Positions 39,101-54,100 of a stretch of 64,000 nucleotides of DNA are shown here, in pieces. The stretch is taken from positions 15,592,909-15,656,908 of the forward strand of contig OX465116.1 of NCBI GenBank assembly GCA_949987565.1, in the 5' to 3' direction. The translations under genes and the position numbers were made by a program. Numbering within the stretch: position 1 is the stretch's first letter; each line of letters opens with the position of its first letter. A model generated the notes under the pieces. It did not search any database and was not told the origin of the DNA. It saw only the letters and a list, made by a program, of their open reading frames with translations. This stretch comes from Luidia sarsii. Lineage: Eukaryota > Echinodermata > Asteroidea > Paxillosida > Luidiidae.

Positions 39101-42100
39101 CACCCCCAGGGCTAGTGCCCACGGACCATTCATAGTGTGCAATCCCATTCAACTCACTCTGTTTTCGAAGTCAAATCCAAAATAAGAAAACAGTCAGTCA
39201 CTTGAATTCAAGAAGCAATAGTATAAGTCAGCTTGAACAGTCAAATTTCAGACTTAAATCGATATACAAAAATGTTGCAAACTGCTTACTGATTAAAATT
39301 ACCAAAATGCAAATCTCAAAATTTAGTGGGCCTGACGTTTCGATCCTAGCAGGACCTTTCTCAAAGGCAGAGTGACGGTCACTCTGCCTTTGAGAAAGGT
39401 CCTGCTAGGATCGAAACGTCAGGCCCACTAAATTTTGAAACTTCAGACTTATTATTGGAACTATTTCAGACTGACCTCAAAGTCATCAAACCAGATGGTG
39501 ACTGTAGTTCTTTCAATCTGAGCATCCAGATCCTCCAACATATTTGGGCCATCAGTCACGAATCCTGAGTAGAAACAAGTAGAAAAGAGATGAAGAATCT
39601 GAGAACCTGATGGCACTATAGACCTATCCGTCTGTTTTTCTCAAAGGTCCTGATAGGATGGTCAATCCCTCCTGTGATGATACCATTCAAGAGTACTACA
39701 CACACCTGTCTGGTCCTCTTCCACCACTCTGATTGGAGAGGAACACATGACATGACTGAAGGCACCTGCTCCATTCTCACTCTTCACACAGACGTAGTAG
39801 ACAGGTTGGCACTCTGATGTATAGGCCTCGTCATCACAGGTGGATGGATCAGTCAGCTCAAGGTTGAGATCAGAGATGACCCCGCTGCTCTTTGACCCCA
39901 TCGGGGTGAAAGGTCGTACATCTGCCAGATCTGGAGAAGAAATTTAAATACTGACTTAAATCCAGTTCTGTTCTTTGTAGTGTCTGATTGGTTACCTGAT
40001 TGCTTGCCTGATTGCTTGCCTGATTGCTTGCCTATTCTTGTTCCTAGCTTTCTGGTTGTAATGTGGTCTTTGTAAGGGATATCCAGTTTTATCCAGGGGA
40101 GGCATTTCATATCTGTGACCTGCACTTTCCTCTGCCTGTCTCTGGTAAGGATTGACCTGCACTTTCCTCTGCCTGTCTATGGTAAGGATTGACCTGCACT
40201 TGCCTCTGCCTGTCTATGGTAAGGATTGACCTGCACTTGCCTCTGCCTGTCTATGGTAAGGATTGACCTGCACTTTCCTCTGCCTGTCTATGGTAAGGAT
40301 TGACCTGAACTTTCCTCTGCCTGTCTATGGTAAGGATTGACCAGCACTTTCCTCTGCCTGTCTATGGTAAGGATTGACCTGCACTTGCCTCTGCCTGTCT
40401 ATGGTAAGGATTGACCTGCACTTTACTCTGCCTGTCTCTGGTAAGGATTGACCTGCACTTTCCTCTGCCTGTCTATGGTAAGGATTGACCTGAACTTTCC
40501 TCTGCCTGTCTATGGTAAGGATTGACCAGCACTTTCCTCTGCCTGTCTCTGGTAAGGATTGACCTGCACTTGCCTCTGCCTGTCTATGGTAAGGATTGAT
40601 GTGGATTATTTCCAAGGTACTACTCACCAGGCCTTGAGCCAACTGCTACCCAATAGTTCTTGATCCCACTCTGCCCATCCAAAGCAAGCCAAGAAGCTTG
40701 GATGGTGATGTGACTGTTCTGATACAGGTATCCGTAGATGACCTCCTCTTGCTCACCATCAAGGTTGCCTCCACGGACATACCTCATCTGGAAGGAAAAG
40801 AAGAGTGAACATTATCAAGAGAGGAATAGCCAAGGGCATTCAAGGAGGATGAGTTTTGATTACAGACCAACAAATTATTTCATGAAGAATGAATTCATTG
40901 ATGGGACATTTTATGTGCATCTTTTCCTTTGTTTGGAAGGATTCTTGTTGACAAACATGAATACATGTACTCTTTTTATCAGTGATTACTCGGACAGTCA
41001 AATGGCTAACTCTGTCGGGATTCTTAGAAATCTAGGAAAAACCTTAAAGGAATCACATCTTGAGGAAATAGCAAAACAATTTGAAAGGACCAGGAATTGA
41101 ACCAAAGTCCTCTGGTTTAACATACCATCACTCTTCCTTGTAACTGAGGTTCTTAGATCAAAGTAAGTAAGAGGTCTCAAACTCAAGTCCCGGTTAATTT
41201 CTGCATTTATTTACTTTTTCTGTCCTTCGCTTGTTTGAAGATGAACATCTATGAAGAAAAATCCTGCAATCTGCTGGTAACTAAATGGTATCAGTCAGAT
41301 AGAAATCTAGACCCTGGCTATTTTTGTGACGTCCAACTCACCACAGGAGGTGAAGAATCGACTCGGATACCACTGGTTTCATGAGATGCTATCAGCTTGG
41401 CTCTGTTCCTAGCCTTGATTCGTGTGATGTAGATAGAGCCTGAACGTAGCATAAGATCACTCTGCACATAGGACTTAGTGTTGATGTCCGTGATCAGGTG
41501 GAAGCTGTTGGGATTCTCATCTGAGGAATGAGAGAAAGAGTTTACATAAGGTTTGACCTGATTGGTTTCAACTTTTAGGATCTCGTTTAAAAACTGATGT
41601 CAAAATCTCAGACCGCTGTGAAATATTAAGTTTCTAAACATTGGAAATAAATTTTACATTCTGTCAATAAGAAAATCAAGAATTCTTCAATCTTACACAA
41701 AGCATTCCTTCTGGAATAAAGTTAGAAATAAAGAATTACATCAATCTTTTCAAGGTTCAAGCTTTCTAGAGATTCCATAGAGCAGAGATTCTGGCTAGAC
41801 TCAGACAAGACTCACCCATAGGGAAGATCTTGAGTTTGTTTCCTTGTTTCATTTCATAGATGGCTAATTCATAAGACTCAATGCCGGACTCATCATCGTA
41901 ATAATCCCAGTGGACTGACAAACTGTCATCGTTAGACTGCAATGAAAAGAAAGAAGAACCAAGTTACGCAGAGTCATCAAGGATACTAAGACTTAGTCAG
42001 GTCTTCGTGCTAATAACATTCAATTGAAAATTGGAATATTTCATCAAGGAAGGAATTCACTTTCTCTTAACCACTTCATGGATTTGTGAAACTAGCGGAG

Positions 42101-45100
42101 AAAAAAAGTAAACAGCCAATTTCTTTGCTATTTTTCACAATTTAAAAAAAGAAGGTCTTACCAGTAGTCAGTTTTCTTTTGCATTATTTTTTTGAAAACA
42201 TAGGGGTAATGAAACTGACTATAGTTTATTCAAATCAATAGCAACAACATTTGCAAAGTGCGTGCTGACATTTAAATTAATCTCTAGAGAAGTCCTTGCT
42301 AGGATCCAAACTCCACTCTGACTTTCTGAGATGGCATTGAATGAGAGCACGTCTTATAGATGGAGATGGTTGTACCTGGAAGTCTGCATCTTCTCCCACT
42401 TGTAGTCCATCTCCTAAGGCTCTTAGCATGGGAGGAGTCAGATCAATCAGGACTCCATTGGTACGAGTATCAATGTGATTCACAGCTTGGTTGATGGTCC
42501 TCAGATTGACAAAGATTTGGTCTTTGTGATGTAGATGGAAGTGATGCCATTCAATGGAGGAGGTTGCCTTGCCAACGGAATCAGGTTCATGAATGACCTC
42601 AAACTCATCGGTAGAATTTTCACTGCGGGAGAAAGAATCGGGAATTATTTGGAATCAGACAAACACTTAGCAGCACAAGAATAAAAGTTGCCATAGCAAA
42701 GCCTCATTGAATTACAATCTCAAATAGTCAGGTAAAACACTCATAGCATAGAGTACTAACACCATATCGATTAGTGAAAACACTCGCTGATTTACATTCT
42801 CATAAATTCAGGAAATCTCCATGAAAGATGGAGATGTGACGTACCTCTCAGCATGTTTGCGATAGACCGTGACCTCATAATCCTCAATGCCAGACTCAGG
42901 GTCAGTGAAGTCCAGCCATTGTGCTTCTACCGTGGCTGATCTTGAGGAAAACTCAAGGTCCGTAGGTCCTGGAAGCAGTCCGTCATAAACACTGCCCTCC
43001 ACAGGTGGGGTCAGGTCAACGGTCACTGAGGTCAAAGGTGAAAGGTTAATGACTCTCATATATCTTAAAATTTAGTGGGCCTGACGTTTCGATCCTAGCA
43101 GGACCTTTCTCAAAGGCAGGACCTTTCTCAAAGGCAGGACCTTTCTCAAAGGCAGGACCTTTCTCAAAGGCAGGACCTTTCTCAAAGGCAGGACCTTTCT
43201 CTGCCTTTGAGAAAGGTCCTGCTAGGATCGAAACGTCAGGCCCACTAAATTTTAAGATATACATTTTGGTAATTTTAGTCAGTAAGCAGTTTACAACATT
43301 TTTGTATATCACCTTACGACTCTCATATATATTGAAAAATAGGCAAAGAAAACTTTGACTTGACCGGGACTTGAACTCAAAACCTCATGTTTCAACTGAG
43401 TTGAACGTCCTTTGTTTGTTTGACTCTTATGTCATTTTTCTTTTAATCTAATTATGGACTATTTTTTGAAAATCTGACAGAATTCTTACCTCCGTTTGAT
43501 GAAGCGGATACATTGAGTTTATCATAACCACCGTGGAATGCAGTCAGGGTGGAGTAGTATGTCTCTCCATGCTGCAGAGTCACATAGCCTGAGCAGGCTG
43601 AGTGCTCACGCCGGGATATTTCAATGGAGTCTTGGATGTTGGTCAAACCAGGGGAGGTACCAACCCCCCAATCATAGACAGAGATGCCGGACTCAGGATC
43701 GTACCAATTGTACCAATTGGCACAAATCTGTTGCCATGGAAACGCAGAAAGAAAGAAGAAAGAAAAAGAAAGCAGGAATTCAACTATTTCTCTTAACCAG
43801 AGTGGCAAAGTTGATTTCCAGTTTGGGGATGTTCAACTCAAAACATGATTTAAACATCATGGCCCAAATATATTGTCATCTAAAGATAAATGAAAAACAA
43901 CAATGTTCAGCATTGACTTCATCAACTCGTTTATACTAAATGGAGTCTCAGCTCTTTATGGAAAATTTGTGACTTTGTTTGAGAAGGTTGGGAGTGAATT
44001 GTCAGTTTCATTGCTTGCCTGATTTCTGTCTTTGGTGAAGACAAGATCCCTTCGTGAATAAGGTCCATCGAATAAGTCGCCTGCAATGGGTGGAGTATCA
44101 TCTACAAGGATTGGTTCATCTGCATGGTCAATGGCCCGTAGGTCAACTGTGGAGGAAAACGAAATCAGATCCATCATTGAATTGATATTTGGATTACTGA
44201 AACATTTACAAGGTTTCATGTCTCAGTCCTAGCAGGCCATTTTTCAATGTCTGACAAAGCTCCCTCTAGCTTTGTGCCATCATGCCCTGAGATTGGCATT
44301 GAGGTCATCAAAATGAGTAAGCAATTTATGACTCAAAATGAAGTTGTGAGATTACCTGCAGAGAGGGCAACATGATGTCATGAATCTCTTCTATGAGAGT
44401 GTGTGCTTCTGAAAAGAAGCTACATGTAGATGAAATAGTTGCAGAAGTCTGTTCTCTTCATTTCAAAGGGCCTGGTGTTATATTCCTGGCAGAAACAGTC
44501 TCAAAGTGATACTGGTATGACATCTACTCATGTATCAATCATGGTTAGTCAGTAGTCTCCACATCAAAAATGAAACCATTGCCTAAGTTGACTACAATCT
44601 TGTACAGCCCTTCTTTCTTACCGTTATTGACAGCTCTGACTTTGACCCAGCAAGGAATGCCGTTAGGGATCTCGTAGTCTGTGAAGAGCTGTTCCTCCAA
44701 GTCATGCCGTTCCCAATCACGTAGGGAGATATCTCGAGGTGTCCTTCCCATCGCAATGTGGTACTCAAACAAGAGGGATTCAGGATCACTAGAGACATAG
44801 AAAGTATCTTAGTCAGGATGGACTTGCAGAAAGTGAACAGACAGCTGATGAATAAGACTTAAGGCTTTGCATGGTGGGTGAATCAATATAGGAAGGTTTG
44901 CTGTGACACCATGTATAAGGTCTCTTAAAGGAAGAGGTGTGGTTCTTTTTAGACAGCTGATGAGTGAAATAAGAGCCAAGTGATTGAAATTCCTTAGTCA
45001 CATCTTGAGATAAGATGGTTCGGAAAACCTGGGTTTGGCAGGAAAAGTAGGGGGAAAGAGAAGGGTGACTTGACCAGCCTGAAAGACTGGTTTACAAGAG

Positions 45101-48100
45101 AGAGGAGTAAAACATCAGGAGGTGGAGCTGCTACTACTAGAGAAAGCAAAAGTACAGTATGACATGATTGCAAATGTGAAGAGATACAAGAGATATGGCA
45201 GATAGAGAGAGATGTACCAATGAGCAGTGTTGTAGTCCAGACCGAGACCTCAGCATTCGAGACCGAGACCTCAGCATTCGAGACCGAGACCTCAGCATCC
45301 GAGACCGAGACCAGAGCTTTCCAGACCGAGACCAGAGCTTTCCAGACCGAGACCAGAGCTTTCCGACCGAGACCTCAGCATCCGAGACCGAGACCAGAGC
45401 TTTCCAGACCGAGACCAGAGCTTTCCAGACCGAGACCAGAGCTTTCCAGACCGAGACCTCAGCATCCGAGACCAAGACCTCAGCATCCGAGACCGAGACC
45501 AGAGCTTTCCAGACCAAGACCAGAGCTTTCCAGACCGAGACCAGAGCTTTCCAGACCGAGACCAGAGCTTTCCAGACCGAGACCAGAGCTTTCCAGACCG
45601 AGACCAGAGCTTTCTAGACCGAGACCTCAGCATCCGAGACCAAGACCTCAGCATCCGAGACCGAGACCAGAGCTTTCCAGACCAAGACCTCAAAAAAAAA
45701 AGGTCTCGAGATGATCTCAAGACTGAGACCTGGTGTCGAGACCTACAACACTGCCAATAAGATGCAATGGAAGCCTAGATCCAACCTCATAGACCGAAGG
45801 AAAGTTGAAACCTCCTTGAGACTGACTTACGTTGCATTAACCGTCATGCCAATTCTGCCTATGGAGGAATCGTAGGTGATGTCATAGATGCTGTAGATGA
45901 TGGGCGGAGTGTTGTCAATAATGAGTGGGGTGGTGTGACAAACTGTCAGTGCCATGGGACCCCCAAACTCCACCTTGTTCAGGGCACGGACTGTGATGAA
46001 ATAGATGCCATCTAAAAGACAGATAAAGCAGAAATGAATTAGAAAACAATTAACAAATCACTCATCTACATGACATCATATGGTTCATCCTTTAAAGGCC
46101 CTATACAACATTGGCAAAAGTATCAAGATTGCCACAGTTTGTGTGTTACACTATTAAACATCTGCTCAAAAAAATCCTGCGAAGGTTTTAGATCAAATGG
46201 TAATCTGAGAAAGTACCGGGGTAGAAAAAGGCAAAAAAAGTCACGGTTTTTGCTCATTCTTTAGTGTAAGAAATAGTTTATTACTCGCGAGTAATCAACT
46301 TTTTGTCAATGTTTGAGTGAAGATTTATTGAAAAGTACAGCATCCCAGACCATAAGATTTCAACATGAGGACTCTATCTTGACCATCTACAAACTGTGTA
46401 AATTAGAAGGAAATCTGTGGACATGGATGTTTCCAATCTTCCCAATTGAGAGGAATCTTACCTGGCAGATTGACGTTGACGATGAGACCCTCGTGAGTCC
46501 ACTCTGACTCATCAAACAAATGAGCATGAGGATCGATATGATTGCTGACATCATCATCGCATATATCATACCCAACTGACCAGGTGTAACCATGGAGACC
46601 CGTCTCATTGTCGTGGAAACCCTCCCAATTGGCTGAAAAAAAAGAAAAAGTTTCTTTTGTCAGTCAATTTCACACTGAGAAGGTTTCTGCATATATTTTT
46701 CATCAAGAATTTTATTTTGGGGAAGATTATTGTCAGTAAAAGCTTGTTTGTAATGGGCTCAGAATGAGTTGATTTGTTATTTGGTGGCAATCTTAGAGAT
46801 GTGTTTACCTGCCATGAAGGTGTTGCTTCTAGTATACAGCATATCAATGAGTTCTTTGTGTCCATTGAACACAGTCCCAGAACCAGGTCCATCCACGATG
46901 TATCTAAGAGATTAAGAAGAAAATATATTTTATATCTTCAGAATTTAGAGAGCCTGATAGTTCTAGCTGGATGCTTCTGACAGGCAAAGTGCTTGTCAAA
47001 AAGGTCATGCAGATTTTTGTATTCTTTTGTCAAATATGTACAAGAAAACCTGACTTGGAACTTTTGAACAAATTGATAAATAGCAAAGAAACTTTGACTG
47101 GACCGGGATTTGACCCTGAGAAATTTTGTTTTGTGTACCAGTACTCTTCCAATCTGAGCTATCCAGCCCTTAGATGACAGCCTTCCCAAATAGTCAACTA
47201 GTCTTTGCCGGGATGGGGGTGCCAGTCAGAAGTATTCAAAATTTAACCTCCAGGGATCACAACCCCACTTTCATTGAGATGCAAAGCATCCAATTGTTGT
47301 AAACCTGGCTACAGCAGCTCGGGGATCACACAAAGTGGATGCAGCTTTTTCATTTAAGACAAATAAAGGAAACTTTTAAACTTTATCTTGGAACATTTTC
47401 ATGTTACTTCAATTCTTAGGTATTTTCATCATATGATATTTCTTACCTATGATTAACAAGAGGTGTATCCTGAATACAACGTCTCTCCCATTCATCAGGC
47501 GTGAAGTCTACGCAGGCTTCATGTACGGTCTCATCTCTCTTTCCATTTGCAATCAGACCAGGATCAGGCGGAGTGAAGTCGGCCAGGATTCCCAGAGAGG
47601 GAATGATGTTCTCATACAGAATGAAGTTGACCATCTCTATGTTGAAGTAGTACATGTTGTTGTGCACCAGAAAGACGGAGTCATGATTGAACTTGACAGC
47701 GTGACCGACTCCGAGACGTTCCAAGTGAGCATAGAGTCCGTACTGAAAGAAACCAATGAAAATGAGATATCAACGATGTATGTGGCAGACAAACTACTAT
47801 GAAAAATGGAACCGTTTCTAAAACTCTGCTGCCAGTTTTGGCTGCGTTTTTCAAATTATACAAAAGGGATAATTTAGTTTAACCTTCCCTGCTATCTTAA
47901 TGTCATTCTTTGGTGTAAGACAAAACGCTGTAGTCACCTTTCTTCATGTTGTTATAGTGAGGTTGATGAAAACTGTCATAAAACTTTAGACGTGACAATG
48001 ACAGAATATAGGTTTGTGAGTTCAAGAGCAAAAATGTCTACAAATTTAGATCTAAAGAATTTAATTCCAACGCAGCCTCTGTGTATGAATCAAGAGTTCC

Positions 48101-51100
48101 TCTGTGTATGAATGAATGAATAAATGAATGAATGACTTTGACTTTTTAAGAGGACACTTTATTCAACAAACAAATTTACAAATCAGTTACAAAAACATAA
48201 TAGAAAATAAACACAAGATTTAACAATATTTGAACGCAATCAAATTATTGGAAATCGGAAACGCATATAAATAAATCAAGAGGATCAGTATACTTTAGAA
48301 GGTTGTTTCCATAAGTTGTCAGAAATTCCAGATGAGGTTATCATTATTCGAAGTACATAAGATTTGTTTTTCATTAGGGTCCCATCTTTGTATAAAAAAG
48401 GGTATGAATGAATGAATGAATGACTTCCTCTGTGTATAAATCAAGAGTTGAGTCTAACCTCATGAACCTCCACCCCGTGACCCTCAATCTCTTCTAATAA
48501 CTCGCAGGTAAACGTCTGGTAGTCATAGTTGATGCTCAAGCATTTTGTTTCTGGTAGAGCCAAGCAATCTCTGGCACAGAAGTTAGCGTTGGGTTGATTG
48601 AAGGAGGCGGTAGGAGTGGAGATCAAACGGCCTCTCTTAGCAGCGGTAAAGTAGTCAAAATGATTGCCTGATGGTCCAAAAACAAAGAGTGCAAACATCT
48701 TAAGACAACAAATGTACAGGGACTGATGTTTGGATCAATGAAGGGTCTTTCTTCAAATGAAGAATGACAAGGAAAGTGTTGAGAAAAGCTGGTTGACAGA
48801 CAAGGGTGAGATCAAAGGGAAGGGATCAAAGGAGGAAAGCTGGTTGACAGACCAGGGTGAGATCAAAGGGAAGGGATCAAAGGAGGAAAGCTGGTAAAAA
48901 GACCAGGGTGAGATCAAAGGGAAGGGAACAAAGAAGGAAAGCTGGTAGGCAGACCAGGGTGAGACCAAATGGAAGGGATCAAAGGAGGAAAGCTGGTAGG
49001 CAGAACAGGGTGAGATCAAAGGGAATGGATCAAAGGAGGAAAGCTGGTAGACAGACCAGGTGAGATCAAAGGGAAGGGATCAAAGGAGGAAAGCTGGTAG
49101 ACAGACCAGGGTAAGATCAAAGGGAAGGGATCACAGGAGGAAAGCTGGTTGACAGACCAGGGTGAGATCAAAGGGAATGGATCAAAGAAGGAAAGCTGGT
49201 TGACAGACCAGGGTAAGATCAAAGGGAAGGGATCAAAGAAGGAAAGCTGGTTGACAGAACAGGGTGAGATCAAATGGAAGGGATCAAAGACGGAAAGCTG
49301 GTAGACAGACCAGGGTAAGATCAAAGGGAAGGGATCAAAGAAGGAAAGCTGGTAGACAGACCAGGGTAAGATCAAAGGGAAGGGATCAAAGGAGGAAAGC
49401 TGGTAGACAGACCAGGGTAAGATCAAAGGGAAGGGATCAAAGGAGGAAAGCTTGTAGACAGACCAGGGTGAGATCAAAGGGAATGGATCAAAGGAGGAAA
49501 GCTGGTAGGCAGAACAGGGTGAGATCAAAGGGAAGGGATCAAAAGAGGAAAGCTGGTTGACAGACCAGGGTGAGATCAAAGGGAAGGGATCAAAGGAGGA
49601 AAGCTGGTTGACAGACCAGGGTGAGATCAAAGGGAAGGGATCAAAGGAGGAAAGCTGGTAAAAAGACCAGGGTGAGATCAAAGGGAAGGGAACAAAGAAG
49701 GAAAGCTGGAAGGCAGAACAGGGTGAGACCAAATGGAAGGGATCAAAGGAGGAAAGCTGGTAGGCAGAACAGGGTGAGATCAAAGGGAAGGGATCAAAGG
49801 AGGAAAGCTGGTAGGCAGACCAGGGTAAGATCAAAGGGAAGGGATCACAGGAGGAAAGCTGGTAGGCAGAACAGGGTAAGATCAAAGGGAAGGGATCACA
49901 GGAGGAAAGCTGGTTGACAGACCAGGGTGAGATCAAAGGGAAGGGATCAAAGAAGGAAAGCTGGTAGACAGACCAGGGTAAGATCAAAGGGAAGGGATCA
50001 AAGAAGGAAAGCTGGTTGACAAACCAGGGTGAGATCAAAGGGAAGGGATCAAAGGAGGAAAGTTGGTAGGCAGAACAGGGTGAGATCAAAGGGAAGGGAT
50101 CAAAGGAGGAAAGCTGGTAGGCAGACCAGGGTAAGATCAAAGGGAAGGGATCACAGGAGGAAAGCTGGTAGGCAGAACAGGGTAAGATCAAAGGGAAGGG
50201 ATCAAAGGAGGAAAGCTGGTAGACAGACCAGGGTAAGATCAAAGGGAATGGATCAAAGGAGGAAAGCTGGTTGACAAACCAGGGTAAGACCAAATGGAAG
50301 GGATCAAAGGAGGAAAGCTGGTAGACAGACCAGGGTAAGATCAAAGGGAATGGATCAAAGGAGGAAAGCTTGTAGACAGACCAGGGTGTGATCAAAGGGA
50401 ATGGATCAAAGGAGGAAAGCTGGTAGACAGACCAGGGTGAGATCAAAGGGAAGGGATCAAAGGAGGAAAGCTGGTAGACAGACCAGGGTGAGATCAAAGG
50501 GAAGAGATCAAAGGAGGAAAGCTGGTAGACAGACCAGGGTAAGATCAAAGGGAATGGATCAAAGGAGGAAAGCTGGTAGGCAGAACAGGGTGAGATCAAA
50601 GGGAAGGGATCAAAGGAGGAAAGCTGGTAGACAGACCAGGGTAAGATCAAGGTGAGTGACTTGGCAGATGGAATCTGTTTATCTTGATAGCTTCCACAGG
50701 CACTTAGAAGAAGTCCCTGGTCTAGCCACAACGTCTTGGAGCTTCCAAACTCCACTCCACTCACCCGATGCTGCAATGTTCTGGCGTTTGCTGATGTCAA
50801 TTTCATTCCAGGGGATGATCTGATCTCCCCAGATGTGAGTTCCAAATCCCACTCCTTCTTTCTGCATAATGATCTCGGAGTCGTCGTAGACCACGGCAGA
50901 GGCACGCAGGATGTTGGGATGGCTGGTTGAGATGAAGTCTGGTGTGATCCGTCCCGTAGGCAGAGTGACGTCAAACGTTGGGATGTGACAGGTTGCTTTA
51001 GACGTTCCACCACCATTGTTCTTGGCAAAGGCTGTGAAATACAACGGACGACCCCCTGGAAGAGTCTGCAGGCAAATGAAGGGGGAAGAAATGAAATGAT

Positions 51101-54100
51101 TATAACCTTCTCCTGGACTGTCTGACGATCAAGAGTTTGACAGACAAGTCAGCATCTATTAGCCAACTTGTATTCAAAGAGCAAAAGGAATAGATGGTGG
51201 ACCAGGACATGAATCTGAGTCTCTGCTCATGAAGCAAAGATTACCGGTTTAGAAAAGGAGTGTAACCGTTACCTGGGAGATAATAGCTGATGGTCCACCA
51301 AACTCAGTCTCCTCAAGAACATCACTGCCTCCTTGGCTCGTTCCTACTTGATAGGTGAAGGTGACTAAGCTCTTATCATCATCAGCAACCATCTCCAGCT
51401 GGAAGGCTGGTTCTGTGTAGTCTAATCCATACACCTGTTGCACCTTACACTCATTGCTTCCAGTGCTACGCCGAGCCACTCCGTCCTGATGACCAGGGGG
51501 TAGAGAGGTCACCATTAGTGAATAACAGTTTCACACAGACAAGAAATCGAACCAGAGTGATCTCTCTGGACCATGATTTGAACCCAGGCCTGTGGTTTAA
51601 TGTACCAGCACTCTTCCCATCTGAGCTATCCAGCCCTTAGGTGGCGGCCTTCCCTAATAGTCAACTAGTTTTTTTTGCAGAGTGGAGGTGCCAGTCACAA
51701 GTATTCCACCATCTGAGCTATCCAGCCCTTAGGTGGTGGCCTTCCCAAATTGTCAACTATCTTTGCCAGGGTGGGGGTGCCAGTCAGAAGCATTCAACCA
51801 TTGAGCTATCCAGCCCTTAGGTGGCGGCCTTCCCTAATAGTCAACTAGTCTTTTCCAGGGTGGGGGTGCCAGTCACAAGTATTCCACCATCTGAGCTATC
51901 CAGCCCTTAGGTGGCGGCCTTCCCTAGTAGTCAACTAGTCTTTTCCAGGGTGGGGGTGCCAGTCACAAGTATTCCACCATCTGAGCTATCCAGCCCTTAG
52001 GTGGTGGCCTTCCCAAATTGTCAACTATCTTTGCCAGGGTGGGGGTGCCAGTCAGAAGCAATTCAACCATTGAGCTATCCAGCCCTTAGATGGTGGCCTT
52101 CCCAAATAGTTAACAAGTCTTTGCCAGGATGGGGGTGCCAGTCAGAAGCAATTCAACCATTGAGCTATCCAGCCCTTAGATGGTGGCCTTCCCAAATAGT
52201 TAACTAGTCTTTGCCAGGGTGGGGGTGCCAGTCAGAAGCAATTCAACCATTGAGCTATCCAGCCCTTAGATGGTGGCCTTCCCAAATAGTCAACTATCTT
52301 TGCCAGAGTGGGGGCACCAGTCAGAAGCATCCAACCATTGAGCTATCCAGCTCTTAGATGGTGGCCTTCCCAAATAGTTAACAAGTCTTTGCCAGGATGG
52401 GGGTGCCAGTCAGAAGCAATTCAACCATTGAGCTATCCAGCCCTTAGATGGTGGCCTTCCCAAATAGTTAACTAGTCTTTGCCAGGGTGGGGGCGCCAGT
52501 CAGAAGCATTCAACCATTCAGCTATCCAGCCCTTAGATGGTGGCCTTCCCAAATAGTTAACTAGTCTTTGCCAGGGTGGGGGTGCCAGTCAGAAGCAATT
52601 CAACCATTGAGCTATCCAGCCCTTAGATGGTGGCCTTCCCAAATAGTTAACTAGTCTTTGCCAGGGTGGGGGTGCCAGTCAGAAGCAATTCAACCATTGA
52701 GCTATCCAGCCCTTAGATGGTGGCCTTCCCAAATAGTCAACTATCTTTGCCAGAGTGGGGGCACCAGTCAGAAGCATCCAACCATTGAGCTATCCAGCTC
52801 TTAGATGGTGGCCTTCCCAAATAGTTAACAAGTCTTTGCCAGGATGGGGGTGCCAGTCAGAAGCAATTCAACCATTGAGCTATCCAGCCCTTAGATGGTG
52901 GCCTTCCCAAATAGTTAACTAGTCTTTGCCAGGGTGGGGGCGCCAGTCAGAAGCATTCAACCATTCAGCTATCCAGCCCTTAGATGGTGGCCTTCCCAAA
53001 TAGTTAACTAGTCTTTGCCAGGGTGGGGGTGCCAGTCAGAAGCAATTCAACCATTGAGCTATCCAGCCCTTAGATGGTGGCCTTCCCAAATAGTCAACTA
53101 GTCTTTGCCAGGGTGGGGGTGCCAGTCAGAAGCAATTCAACCATTGAGCTATCCAGCCCTTAGATGGTGGCCTTCTCAAATAGTCAACTATCTTTGCCGT
53201 GGTAGAGGTGCCAGCATTAAACCATTATTACTGTCATATATCTCCAGGGATCGCATCTCCTTTATCATTCGATGCAAGCAACAATGTCTTGTAAACTTAG
53301 CTTCAGTAAAACAGTAGAAATTCTCACACATACAATATCATCTTTAGATCTCAGTTTGAAAACCAGATTTTCTTGCAACCCAAACTAACCATCTTTGTCA
53401 TGAATAAAAAAGAAAATGATCTTTTCTACTTACCGGAGTAGAATAGTCTGATATTTCAGGAGGGGATTTATCAGGATCTTTCTTCTCTATGAAGAAGATA
53501 TTGCCAGATATCTTGGAGGCTTCATAACGCCACAGGTCCTTAGAAAACAAGGTGTGTCTACCAAAAAAGGGTATCTTGATCGAGACTTTGCCTTTCAGGA
53601 CGATCCTCAGTGGAATCATCTCAACATCCAATTTCAGACTGAAAACAAAAAATAATAATTACAAAATTCAAAATTTAGTGGGCCTGACGTTTCGATCCTA
53701 GCAGGACTTTTCTCAAAGGCAGAGTGTCTTGTAATTACAAAATTGTTACATTTGCATGACGACTTACACGACCCCAAGAAACTGAGAGAGTCCAATGTCT
53801 CAAGGGACTTCACAAAGATGCTTTTGAGAAAGATGCCACAGGCATCCAAATGTCAGGTCTTTCAAGTTGTTGAGATTTACAAAGAAAGTGTCAATGTATG
53901 TTACACACCGTTGCAAAAATATATAGATCTTGGTAATGTTGAGGAATAATCTTTCGATCCTAGCAAGCACTTTTTCCTCTTACAACTCAGACTCAAATTT
54001 TCGAGACTAAGAACCGATGAAAAGGTTTGCCAGTGAGTCTAAAAATGAAAATTGATTGAAAGATGCTGACATTATCAGCCTGTCCACTATTTTCTTGTTT

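Noticed and set aside
43046..43312. Open frame with repeated EKGPAF
   Set aside because: It is the expanded arm of a foldback element downstream of exon R25, not an exon.
45195..45720. Three overlapping open frames of 126-164 codons on both strands
   Set aside because: All come from a 21-bp repeat that is open in several frames; none connects to exons.
49016..51028. A 670-codon open frame on the minus strand
   Set aside because: It reads the 51-bp minisatellite and exon R17 in the wrong frame; R17 is supported in its own frame by both neighbours.
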